Shown one piece after another: positions 46,049 through 54,169 of a stretch of DNA of 64,000 bases (positions are counted from its first letter, which is position 1; each line of letters opens with the position of its first letter). This DNA comes from Bacillota bacterium. Its GTDB lineage: Bacteria; Bacillota; Clostridia; Christensenellales; UBA3700. Both the position numbers and the translations under genes were made by a program. Under the pieces are notes generated by a model. That model saw only the letters and a program-made list of their open reading frames with translations, had not been told where the DNA came from and did not search any database. The stretch spans positions 1 to 64,000 of the forward strand of contig JAEWXG010000012.1 of assembly GCA_023396095.1 (NCBI GenBank), in the 5' to 3' direction.

Positions 46049-48307
46049 CTATTTTTTATAATAATTCATCAAGCATCCAGCAACAATGATTTCTTTTTCT
46101 TGCTTTGTTAATTCGTCTATTCTTAATTCAATATTTTTTATAGTTGTTCCTCTAACTAATATCGCATCGAATTTTAAATCACCACGTAAAATTTTTTCTT
46201 TAACATTTGGGATTATTAAATAATCATCCACTTTATAATCATCATGATCTGAAATAAAAGGCAACATTCCCCAATTTATTAAATTACTTCTATATCTTTT
46301 AGTCGCATATTCTTTTGCTATGTTGGCAACCCCACCCAAGACTCTTTGTGATGATGCGGCTTGTTCCCTCGCGCTACCATCTCCTGGCTTGTTTGCAAAA
46401 ATAGAGCTGCCATATGAAATACTGCCATCCAGTTTAATATTTGCGCGCTTTATTATATCTTCAAATTCTTTTGACCCCTTATTCTCTTGTCTCGCTTGCT
46501 CCTCATTTTTCACTAATTTAGCTCTATTTACATATTCTGGATCTTTTCTTGATAATGCAAATTCGGCCAATCTTAACGGATTTGATCTATAAGAGGATGT
46601 TTCTCCAGAAGGTATCAATTCATCCGTTGTAGTAACTGGATCTTTAATAACAGAAACAACTTTAACTGCAATATTATCTGTTAATGCTATTTGATTTGGC
46701 CAATCTTTTATATTAGGGCCATACTTTAAATCAAATTCAACTTCACTTTTCCCATATCCATCATATACTCTCGTATTATAAATCTCGTTACTATAATTAA
46801 ATTTTTCGATTTGATCATCAAATTCAACATCTTCTGCTGATGTCAAAATCCCATTATTCAAAGCAGTAGCCGCAATTGATCTTGCATCCATTAAAGCAAC
46901 TGACGATATTTGCCCCTCTCCTGGTTTTGAACCCTCTCTTGATTCAAAATTTCTTGTTGTATGTCTAACAGAGAAACCATTATTACTTGGAACATCACCG
47001 GCTCCAAAACAAGGTCCACAAAACGCTGTTTTTATAATAGCTCCTGACATCATCAACTTTTCAATGATTCCTTTTCTCACTAAATCAATATAAATTGGTT
47101 GCGACCCAGGATATATATTCAACGCAAAATCATCATGCCCTATTGGTTTGCCATCTAGAATATTAGCTGCCGTGTATATATTATCGTATGTTCCACCAGA
47201 GCAACCAGCTATCACACCTTGAGTGACTTGTACTTTACCATTTACAATTTTATCTTGAAGTGTAAAATTAACATCTCCTTTATTTAGATACTCATATTCT
47301 TTTTCAACTTGCGCAAAAACATCATATGGATTCTTTATAACTTCTTTAATATCATAAACATTTGCAGGATGGAATGGCATTGCAATTTTTGCAGTTATTT
47401 CATCTAAATTAACTACTACAGCTCTATCATATCTTGCATAATTTTCTGGATTGATTTCTTTATACGCATCAAGTCTACCATGCGTTGCAAAATACTCTCT
47501 TGTTGTATTATCTGTAGCCCATATAGATGATAAACATGTTGTTTCAGTTGTCATAACGTCAATACCGTTTCTAAACTCAATAGGCAAATTGGCTATTCCA
47601 GGGCCAATAAACTCCATAACCTTGTTTTTAACAAAACCATTTTTAAATACTTCTTTTATTATTGCTAAAGCAACATCCTGAGGCCCTATTCCATGTCTCA
47701 CTCTGCCGTCTAGGTATACTGCAACAATATCTGGATAATTAATATCATATGTTCTATCTAATAACTGTTTTACTAATTCTGGGCCACCTTCACCAATTGC
47801 CATTGTCCCTAATGCTCCATATCTTGTGTGTGAATCGCTTCCTAAAATCATATTGCCACACTTCGACATTTTTTCCCTTATATATGTGTGTATGACAGCA
47901 AGATGTGGAGGAACATATATTCCACCATACTTCTTAGCAGCAGATAATCCAAAAACATGATCATCTTCGTTAATTGTTCCGCCTACTGCGCATAATGAAT
48001 TATGACAGTTCGTTAAAACATACGGCAATTTAAAATATTCTAATCCACTAGCTTTAGCAGTTTGAATAATTCCAACATATGTAATATCGTGAGAAGCTAA
48101 AGCATCAAATCTAATTTTAAGTTTTGTATCTTTTTCTACTTCAGGAGTATTATTATGTGCTGATAGAATTTTATACGAAATGGTCTTCTTATAAGATGTT
48201 TTATCAATTTCATCATTTAGCCCCATCATAACGGCTTCTCTCTTTTGCACAAGCTTGCCATCTATCAAATACATATTTTCATCAAATAACTTTATACCTT
48301 TTGACAT
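46049..48307 (-). CDS. Aconitase-family hydratase, YbhJ-like
   Basis: This 752-residue protein has the aconitase fold, with the length and layout of E. coli YbhJ, a hydratase of unknown substrate. Likely iron-sulfur cysteines lie in TNCHNSLCAVGG, in AGCSGGTYD and in AFCGPCFGAG. GSDSHTRYGALGTMAIGEGG holds the catalytic DSH region, and the swivel domain has SGETSSYRSNPLR and GDGSAREQAA. No citrate synthase or isocitrate dehydrogenase is nearby, so an ordinary citrate role is not supported. GGAGG precedes the ATG. Confidence 0.85.
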   Translation of the reverse strand: MSKGIKLFDENMYLIDGKLVQKREAVMMGLNDEIDKTSYKKTISYKILSAHNNTPEVEKDTKLKIRFDALASHDITYVGIIQTAKASGLEYFKLPYVLTNCHNSLCAVGGTINEDDHVFGLSAAKKYGGIYVPPHLAVIHTYIREKMSKCGNMILGSDSHTRYGALGTMAIGEGGPELVKQLLDRTYDINYPDIVAVYLDGRVRHGIGPQDVALAIIKEVFKNGFVKNKVMEFIGPGIANLPIEFRNGIDVMTTETTCLSSIWATDNTTREYFATHGRLDAYKEINPENYARYDRAVVVNLDEITAKIAMPFHPANVYDIKEVIKNPYDVFAQVEKEYEYLNKGDVNFTLQDKIVNGKVQVTQGVIAGCSGGTYDNIYTAANILDGKPIGHDDFALNIYPGSQPIYIDLVRKGIIEKLMMSGAIIKTAFCGPCFGAGDVPSNNGFSVRHTTRNFESREGSKPGEGQISSVALMDARSIAATALNNGILTSAEDVEFDDQIEKFNYSNEIYNTRVYDGYGKSEVEFDLKYGPNIKDWPNQIALTDNIAVKVVSVIKDPVTTTDELIPSGETSSYRSNPLRLAEFALSRKDPEYVNRAKLVKNEEQARQENKGSKEFEDIIKRANIKLDGSISYGSSIFANKPGDGSAREQAASSQRVLGGVANIAKEYATKRYRSNLINWGMLPFISDHDDYKVDDYLIIPNVKEKILRGDLKFDAILVRGTTIKNIELRIDELTKQEKEIIVAGCLMNYYKK

Positions 48308-48436
48308 AAATCCTCCATAACTTTGTTAAGTACAGTCAAGCATGAGTATATATAAATAATCATTATAAGTCAAAAAATTATGAATATATTGCGCAATATT
48401 AAAGCGTAACCTAAACTAAATAAAGTAACGCCCGTT

Positions 48437-49438
48437 CTAAAATTTTTCAACAAAAAATGCCTTTTGCGGAATAATCCCTGAAATGAATTTAGACTGATTA
48501 TTTTTACTTAAAAGAGAAAAGGCCTGCATTGCCAATTCCTCTTCACAGATTACATCGTCGTATTTTTCGGATTTAACCGAAATAATACTTATTATTCTAT
48601 TTTTAACATTAATTTTAAACACTTTAGACTCTAAATACTTAATTTCAAACTTTATTATTCCATCATATTCAAAATCTGGTTGATATTTTAATAATTTTAA
48701 AAATTGTTCTAAATTACAAATTTTAATCATACTATTATCGTGATTCCTTGTACTTTCATTTAAAAATATGTCAGATTTTTTACCTTCAAAAAATTGTTCC
48801 TTTTCTAAATCAAATATATCGCCAAAAAACACTAATTCATCAACTTCATCACTAACTAAAGTGTATCCCAGTAGTTGTTCATCCTTATATATTAAGTATG
48901 CTCTTCCGCCTTCTGCTGCAAGTTCATGCAAGCGTTTGTTCATCACATCTTTGTCTCTGTAAATATGATTAACCCCTTGAAAATATTGATTATACATCTC
49001 AAGCATGGTGTCTATATCTGTAGTTTCTTTAAAGATATATTTGTTGTTTTTACCACAACTATTTAATTTATATGAATAATCTGAAACTATAAAGCCGTAT
49101 TTTTTATAATAATCATGCTTGAATGGATATAAAGCAACAAAAGGGAAATTATTTGTTTCTAAGTATTTAAACGCATCCCGCATAACATCTTCTAAAAGTT
49201 TTTGTCCTCTATATTCCAACTTTGTTCCTGCCGCAACTATATATGGAACAGTTACAACTTGATCATTAAATGAAACTCTTTTATCAATTAAATAAAGTGC
49301 TGATATAAGTTCACCACTTCTAACTAGCGTAAATATTTTTTCGTAATTTACCTTTGTTGAAAAGAAATAATCTATATATTTCTCAGTATCGTATGGAAAT
49401 GCTTCCTTATATAATTTCTTCAGATTTACAACATCCAT
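48437..49438 (-). CDS. GNAT-family N-acetyltransferase
   Basis: This 333-residue protein has an N-terminal GNAT fold (about 1-130) with AAGTKLEYRGQKLLEDVMRD as the acetyl-CoA-binding motif A and FVALYPFKHDYYKKYGF, resembling the Eis-like group. A second, less obvious domain follows (about 140-333). The substrate is unknown. It overlaps the DUF2156 gene by 32 bases, so the two are made together; such pairs occur in Clostridia. Confidence 0.8.
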   Translation of the reverse strand: MDVVNLKKLYKEAFPYDTEKYIDYFFSTKVNYEKIFTLVRSGELISALYLIDKRVSFNDQVVTVPYIVAAGTKLEYRGQKLLEDVMRDAFKYLETNNFPFVALYPFKHDYYKKYGFIVSDYSYKLNSCGKNNKYIFKETTDIDTMLEMYNQYFQGVNHIYRDKDVMNKRLHELAAEGGRAYLIYKDEQLLGYTLVSDEVDELVFFGDIFDLEKEQFFEGKKSDIFLNESTRNHDNSMIKICNLEQFLKLLKYQPDFEYDGIIKFEIKYLESKVFKINVKNRIISIISVKSEKYDDVICEEELAMQAFSLLSKNNQSKFISGIIPQKAFFVEKF

Positions 49439-50348
49439 ATTTTAAATCAATCTCCACAACATATTTACTCAACATTTTAATTGGATTATAAGATTTTTTA
49501 GCTTGCCTTAAACCTAAATCGCCGGCATCATCTGATCTATTAACAAATTCAACATTCTCAAATCTATCTCTTATAAATGATGCAAATTCCTTATTAATGA
49601 TATTGTATGCCCCTGCAATATCGGTTCGCGCCTTTTCTATGTGAACAAATAACATGTTTTCAATTACTTCCCCGATAGTATATGCTGCTATTTCATTATT
49701 AACATATAAAACATATCCTATCGCGGGAAACTGCTCAAAATTTTTTAACACTTCTATTGCCATTTCATTTTCAAATTCTTCAATATGGCTAACCTCTTCT
49801 TGATCTTCCTTTATTGCTAAAAATTCTTCTTGAAATTTTATAACATCTAAAATATTAGTTGAATTTAATAACTGTAACTCATAGTTCCCGTCATAAAGTT
49901 GATGAAACTTATTAACATGATTTCTTTTTTTATTAAATTTCTTTCCTTCTAGTGTTGCTAAGTCTTTAATTGAGTATATGTACTCAGCCCAATCATCGTC
50001 TGCATACGCTTCGTATCCTGGAAAAATTTCTGAAATTTCCTGCAACGATTCGGGCGTCACTTCTTTAAACACTAAATTAATATTGTTTTCTTTACAATAC
50101 TTTCTGATTTTACAATACGCTTTCTTTCTTCTTGATTCATCTGAACACGGAACATTAAACGCTATTTTTTTACCAAAAATCTTATACTTTAAATACAATA
50201 TATCTTCATCGACACAAAACTCTTGCTCAAAAAATTTCCCCCACATATATGTTCCTATTGCTGTAAAATCAAAAATTCGGTTTTGTTGATTTTTAAAAAA
50301 TGTTTGAAATGTTTTTATATCTTCTATTCGGGTTTTCCTAAACTCCAT
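49407..50348 (-). CDS. DUF2156 (lysyltransferase C-terminal-like) protein
   Basis: This product of about 313 residues matches DUF2156, related to the aminoacyl-transfer domain of MprF. It has two GNAT-like halves, with KKFNKKRNHVNKFHQLY in the centre and the C-terminal NRSDDAGDLGLRQAKKSYNPIKM typical of the family. No membrane flippase domain is present, so it is a stand-alone soluble version. ATG 50348 is chosen because AAGGTGG lies just upstream; a GTG start seven codons earlier remains possible. Confidence 0.8.
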   Translation of the reverse strand: MEFRKTRIEDIKTFQTFFKNQQNRIFDFTAIGTYMWGKFFEQEFCVDEDILYLKYKIFGKKIAFNVPCSDESRRKKAYCKIRKYCKENNINLVFKEVTPESLQEISEIFPGYEAYADDDWAEYIYSIKDLATLEGKKFNKKRNHVNKFHQLYDGNYELQLLNSTNILDVIKFQEEFLAIKEDQEEVSHIEEFENEMAIEVLKNFEQFPAIGYVLYVNNEIAAYTIGEVIENMLFVHIEKARTDIAGAYNIINKEFASFIRDRFENVEFVNRSDDAGDLGLRQAKKSYNPIKMLSKYVVEIDLKYGCCKSEEII

Positions 50349-50541
50349 AAACCACCTTATTAAATACACTTTATTAATAAATTTACTTTATTTTAACATA
50401 CTTTATAATAAAAATAGTTTCAATTCCTAATTTAATAATCATATAGTAAAAATTTTCATTAATATAAAATAAATATATACTTTACTATTCTCCTTAATGT
50501 TATCCTTTATATGCAAAAAAAATTATTATATAATTAAACAT

Positions 50542-51036
50542 ATGAAAAAGAAATATAAATATAAACTTCCAAAATCAATATATATTTTAGCAACAATTTT
50601 TATTGTATTATTTTTATCTTTTTCTATTTTTAATTTGCTTAGACTGTTAAAAGTTAATGATATGATTTCAACAAATCCTAATATGGATATTTTTGCTCTA
50701 TGCTTTTCTTTATTTATAATGACATTAATACTACTCGTGTTATTTAATTCATCATATATAATAGATAAAGAATTAATTTGCGTTTTTGGCTTTATTTCAA
50801 AAAAAATTAATTATCAAAATATTTTACTCATTCAATACCAAGAAAAAACCGATATTTTAATTATTTTTTACTTGATTCCACCAGCATTCTCTTACGAAAA
50901 TGTACAATACATAAGAATTAATATTGACAAGAAATATATTGATGATTTTATAAAAGATTTAAGAGATAATAATACTGCAATTAAATATGAGCTTTTAAGG
51001 GGTGAAAATGAAAAAAATAATTATAGCGAGCAATAA
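50542..51036 (+). CDS. Membrane protein with PH-like domain, upstream of rdgB
   Basis: The product, about 164 residues from this ATG, has two hydrophobic helices near the N-terminus (LPKSIYILATIFIVLFLSF and a second at about 50-75). A soluble part follows that resembles short bacterial PH-like domains. An in-frame ATG at 50497 would add 15 residues, but neither start has a Shine-Dalgarno. TATAAT at 50529-50534 lies seven bases before ATG 50542, so a leaderless start there is plausible. The 3' end overlaps rdgB by 29 bases. Confidence 0.6.
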   Translation: MKKKYKYKLPKSIYILATIFIVLFLSFSIFNLLRLLKVNDMISTNPNMDIFALCFSLFIMTLILLVLFNSSYIIDKELICVFGFISKKINYQNILLIQYQEKTDILIIFYLIPPAFSYENVQYIRINIDKKYIDDFIKDLRDNNTAIKYELLRGENEKNNYSEQ

Positions 51037-51613
51037 TAAGCACAAAATAATAGAACTTAAGCAACTATTGTCTAATTATTTCGACGAAATATTATCTCTT
51101 AGCGAAGCTGGTTTAAGTATTGAAATAGAAGAAACAGGTACAACTTTTTTTGAAAATGCATTAATTAAAGCGAGAGAAATATCCAAACTAACTAACTGCT
51201 ATTCAATTTCAGATGATAGTGGACTTTGCGTCAACGCTTTAAACGGAAAACCTGGTGTTTATTCGGCCAGATTTGCAGGATCCCCTTGCAATGATGAAAA
51301 TAACAATAAATTATTATTAAAAGAATTAGAACATAACGATAATAGGCAAGCATACTATGCTTCCAGTATAGTTATATATAATCCTCACACTAACTCATAC
51401 CTTGATGCATACGGATATACAGAAGGTGAAATATTAAGAGAATATCGAGGAAATAATGGCTTCGGTTATGACCCTTTGTTTTTTTCATATGACTTAAATA
51501 AAACTTTCGCAGAGTGCAGTTTAGAAGAAAAAAATAAAATAAGTCATAGATCAAGAGCACTAAAAAATTTATTAGAGAAACTTGAAAAAAATCCGGATTT
51601 TCTAAATTTTTAA
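51008..51613 (+). CDS. rdgB: RdgB/HAM1 non-canonical purine NTP pyrophosphatase
   Basis: This product of about 201 residues removes ITP, dITP and XTP. The N-terminal substrate-binding motif is IIASNNKHKIIELKQLL, and catalytic residues lie in ISDDSGLCVNALNGKPGVYSARF (Asp-Asp-Ser-Gly) and GYDPLFF. The C-terminus has SHRSRALKNL. ATG 51008 fits AAGGGGTG, whereas the GTG at 51002 is inside the ribosome binding site. It overlaps the upstream membrane-protein gene, suggesting coupling. Confidence 0.95.
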   Translation: MKKIIIASNNKHKIIELKQLLSNYFDEILSLSEAGLSIEIEETGTTFFENALIKAREISKLTNCYSISDDSGLCVNALNGKPGVYSARFAGSPCNDENNNKLLLKELEHNDNRQAYYASSIVIYNPHTNSYLDAYGYTEGEILREYRGNNGFGYDPLFFSYDLNKTFAECSLEEKNKISHRSRALKNLLEKLEKNPDFLNF

Positions 51614-51686
51614 AACATTATTTTTACCCCCAATAATAGCGTTTCTTGTAGTGTTAGTTTTTCATTGCATTTTTAAAAATATATTG

Positions 51687-51715
51687 TTGACATCACAATA
51701 TGCATATGTTAAAAT
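51687..51715 (+). promoter_or_regulatory. Promoter of the tRNA gene cluster
   Basis: -35 TTGACA (51687-51692), a 17-base spacer and -10 TAAAAT (51710-51715), 35 bases before the first tRNA. No other promoter is evident inside the cluster, so the nine tRNAs are probably one transcript. Confidence 0.85.
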
Positions 51716-51750
51716 CTTAGAGCAATTCAAGAACGTACATTAAAAATTAT

Positions 51751-51824
51751 GCGGGTGTAATTCAATGGTAGAATATCAGCCTTCCAAGCTGGATGCGTGG
51801 GTCCGATTCCCATCACCCGCTCCA
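51751..51824 (+). tRNA. tRNA-Gly(UCC)
   Basis: The cloverleaf is complete, with acceptor GCGGGTG/CACCCGC, anticodon loop CTTCCAA and encoded CCA. The T-loop reads TCCGATT, so position 55 is C instead of the near-universal U. The D-stem is ATTC/GAAT. Confidence 0.93.
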
Positions 51825-51832
51825 TTTTTTTT

Positions 51833-51909
<77 letters not shown>

Positions 51910-51912
51910 TAT

Positions 51913-51990
51913 GGTGGGTATAGCTCAGTTGGTTAGAGCGCCAGGTTGTGGCCCTGGAGGTCAAGGGTTCGAATCCCTTTACTCACCCCA
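51913..51990 (+). tRNA. tRNA-His(GUG)
   Basis: Acceptor GTGGGTA/TACTCAC, anticodon loop TTGTGGC and encoded CCA. The G at 51913 is the extra G-1 that pairs with the discriminator C, the identity mark of tRNA-His. Confidence 0.95.
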
Positions 51991-52013
51991 CAACAAACAT
52001 GCTTTACCATTAT

Positions 52014-52089
52014 TGGGGTGTCGCCAAGTGGTTAAGGCACCGGATTTTGATTCCGGCATTCGCAGGTTCAAATCCTGCCACCCCAGCCA
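52014..52089 (+). tRNA. tRNA-Gln(UUG)
   Basis: Acceptor TGGGGTG/CACCCCA, anticodon loop TTTTGAT within CCGGA/TCCGG, normal T-loop and encoded CCA. Confidence 0.95.
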
Positions 52090-52094
52090 ATCAA

Positions 52095-52169
52095 TGGGGT
52101 ATCGCCAAGCGGTAAGGCATCAGACTCTGACTCTGACATTCGTAGGTTCAAATCCTACTACCCCAGCCA
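52095..52169 (+). tRNA. tRNA-Gln(CUG)
   Basis: Anticodon loop CTCTGAC within TCAGA/TCTGA. Acceptor TGGGGTA/TACCCCA and T-loop match the neighbouring tRNA-Gln(UUG), five bases away. The pair probably arose by tandem duplication followed by anticodon change. Confidence 0.93.
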
Positions 52170-52180
52170 AAGTCAAGTAT

Positions 52181-52256
52181 GGTTCATTAGCTCAGATGGT
52201 AGAGCACATGACTTTTAATCATGGTGTCCCGGGTTCGATTCCCGGATGAGCCACCA
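52181..52256 (+). tRNA. tRNA-Lys(UUU)
   Basis: Acceptor GGTTCAT/ATGAGCC, anticodon loop CTTTTAA, normal T-loop TTCGATT and encoded CCA. Confidence 0.95.
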
Positions 52257-52283
52257 AAAAATAATTGCACATTAAAATTTTAT

Positions 52284-52367
52284 GCGGATGTGGCGAAACT
52301 GGCAGACGCGCTAGACTTAGGATCTAGTGTCTACGACATGGAGGTTCGAGTCCTCTCATCCGCACCA
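52284..52367 (+). tRNA. tRNA-Leu(UAG)
   Basis: An 84-base class II tRNA with a long variable arm, acceptor GCGGATG/CATCCGC, anticodon loop CTTAGGA and encoded CCA. Confidence 0.95.
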
Positions 52368-52380
52368 ATTTTCTTTATAA

Positions 52381-52455
52381 GCGGAAGTGGCTCAGTGGTA
52401 GAGCGTCGCCTTGCCAAGGCGAATGTCGCGAGTTCGAATCTCGTCTTCCGCTCCA
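52381..52455 (+). tRNA. tRNA-Gly(GCC)
   Basis: Acceptor GCGGAAG/CTTCCGC, anticodon loop TTGCCAA, normal T-loop TTCGAAT and encoded CCA. It provides the comparison for the unusual tRNA-Gly(UCC) earlier in the cluster. Confidence 0.95.
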
Positions 52456-52463
52456 TTTTTTTT

Positions 52464-52539
52464 GTGCGATTAGCTCAGTTGGTAGAGCAACTGACTCTTA
52501 ATCAGTGGGTCCAGGGTTCGAATCCCTGATCGCGCACCA
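52464..52539 (+). tRNA. tRNA-Lys(CUU)
   Basis: Acceptor GTGCGAT/ATCGCGC with one T-G pair, anticodon loop CTCTTAA, normal T-loop and encoded CCA. Last gene of the cluster. Confidence 0.95.
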
Positions 52540-52563
52540 TTTTTATAAATATTTAACTTCTTT

Positions 52564-52592
52564 AAAAAGGCTTCTATAGTTGCCTTTTTTTA
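52564..52592 (+). terminator. Terminator of the tRNA cluster
   Basis: The 8-bp stem AAAAAGGC/GCCTTTTT with a ten-base loop is followed by further T residues, 25 bases after the last tRNA. Confidence 0.85.
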
Positions 52593-52719
52593 TTTGATGT
52601 ATAACATAATATTATAAATAATACAAGATAATAATTTACACATTAATCCCAAAAACAATATATAATAAAATCTACAACAAATATTAAAAGACCACATAAA
52701 GGAGAAACTCTGGTTTTTC

Positions 52720-54129
52720 ATGTTAAGCAATCAAAAAACTCAAAGACTAGGCGAAATGCCTATTTTAAAATTGATAACAATATTATCTGTTCCAGCAATG
52801 ATTTCTATGTTGGTTCAATCACTTTATAATGTTGTTGATAGCATTTATGTTGCTAAAATTAGCGAAGATGCAATTACTGCCCTTTCCTACGCCTTCCCAG
52901 TTCAAGCTTTTACAATGGCTTTTGGTTTAGGACTTGGCATTGGAGCAAATTCTATAGTATCTGTTAAACTAGGTGAAAGACGTCCAGAAGAAGCTTCAGA
53001 AGCTGCGCAAAATGGCGTTTTTATGGCCATTATGCTAGGCACGTTTTTCGCAATATTTGGTTACCCTATTTCCTTATTATATTTTAAACTTATAATTCCT
53101 GCTTCTGAAACATTAATTTTCAAAGAAGCATTAGAATATACAGCTATTTGCATATCTTTAACAATATTTATTTATTTGCAAATCTTAATAGCAAGAACAT
53201 TACAAGCAACAGGAAGACCTACTGTCCCTATGTTTGCACAATTAATTGGTGCTATATCAAACATTGCACTAGACCCTCTTTTCATTTTTACATTTAAAAT
53301 GGGGGTAAAAGGAGCTGCTATTGCTACAGTTATAAGTCAAGCACTAGCTCTTATTTATGCTTTATTAGTTGTTAAATTCCAAAAACAAACTATTAAACTA
53401 TTTTCAAAAACATTTAAACCTAATAAAAAATATATTTTCAGCCTCATAAAAGTCGGCCTACCAGCAGCAATTATTAACTGTCTTTTCTCCCTCACTACTA
53501 CTGTATTAAATATTATTTTAGGACAACTTTCAAAATCTGCTGTTGCTGTATTAGGTATTTATTTTAAAATTCAATCGTTTGTATTTATGCCTTTATTTGG
53601 ACTAAATCAAGGGACAATGCCTATTTTTGGATATAGTTTTGGCGCAGATAATAGACAACGTTTTAATAAAACTTTTTTATACGCTATCATAATTAGTTTA
53701 GTTTTAGGTATTTCAAACACATTGTTAATACAATTCGCATCACTTCCAATACTTCAATTATTCTCAATTAAACCTGGAAGTGAAACTATGAAAATAGGTG
53801 TTGAAGCATTAACAATTATAAGCTTCAGTTTCATCCCTGCCTGTTTTTCAATATTAGCAACCGCAGCGTTTCAATCAATCGGACATGCGGTGCAATCAGC
53901 AATTTTATCATTATCCAGACAATTCATTGTTTTAATACCTTTCACATACATATTCATAAATTTTACTCAATTAAAATTGAAAGGTGCATGGCTTGCTTTC
54001 CCTATTTCAGAAGTGGTAACTTGTCTAATTTTTATCCCTCTTTTTATCTCAACTGTAAACAAAGCATTTATAAAACATAGAAAATATTTACAAATTGAAA
54101 AACTAAACAATGATTCTTCCTCAGTATAA
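52720..54129 (+). CDS. MATE-family efflux transporter
   Basis: This 469-residue protein has about twelve transmembrane helices in two similar halves, the multidrug/toxic-compound extrusion layout. The N-terminal ILKLITILSVPAMISMLVQS and the loops LQATGRPTVPMFAQLIGA and FGADNRQRFNKTF are typical of MATE proteins in Bacillota. It would export cationic compounds using Na+ or H+. A GGAGA lies 14 bases before the ATG, rather far, so the start is slightly uncertain. No regulator is next to it. Confidence 0.92.
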   Translation: MLSNQKTQRLGEMPILKLITILSVPAMISMLVQSLYNVVDSIYVAKISEDAITALSYAFPVQAFTMAFGLGLGIGANSIVSVKLGERRPEEASEAAQNGVFMAIMLGTFFAIFGYPISLLYFKLIIPASETLIFKEALEYTAICISLTIFIYLQILIARTLQATGRPTVPMFAQLIGAISNIALDPLFIFTFKMGVKGAAIATVISQALALIYALLVVKFQKQTIKLFSKTFKPNKKYIFSLIKVGLPAAIINCLFSLTTTVLNIILGQLSKSAVAVLGIYFKIQSFVFMPLFGLNQGTMPIFGYSFGADNRQRFNKTFLYAIIISLVLGISNTLLIQFASLPILQLFSIKPGSETMKIGVEALTIISFSFIPACFSILATAAFQSIGHAVQSAILSLSRQFIVLIPFTYIFINFTQLKLKGAWLAFPISEVVTCLIFIPLFISTVNKAFIKHRKYLQIEKLNNDSSSV

Positions 54130-54169
54130 TAACCATAAGTTTACAAAAAATGAAATTTTAACTTACTAT

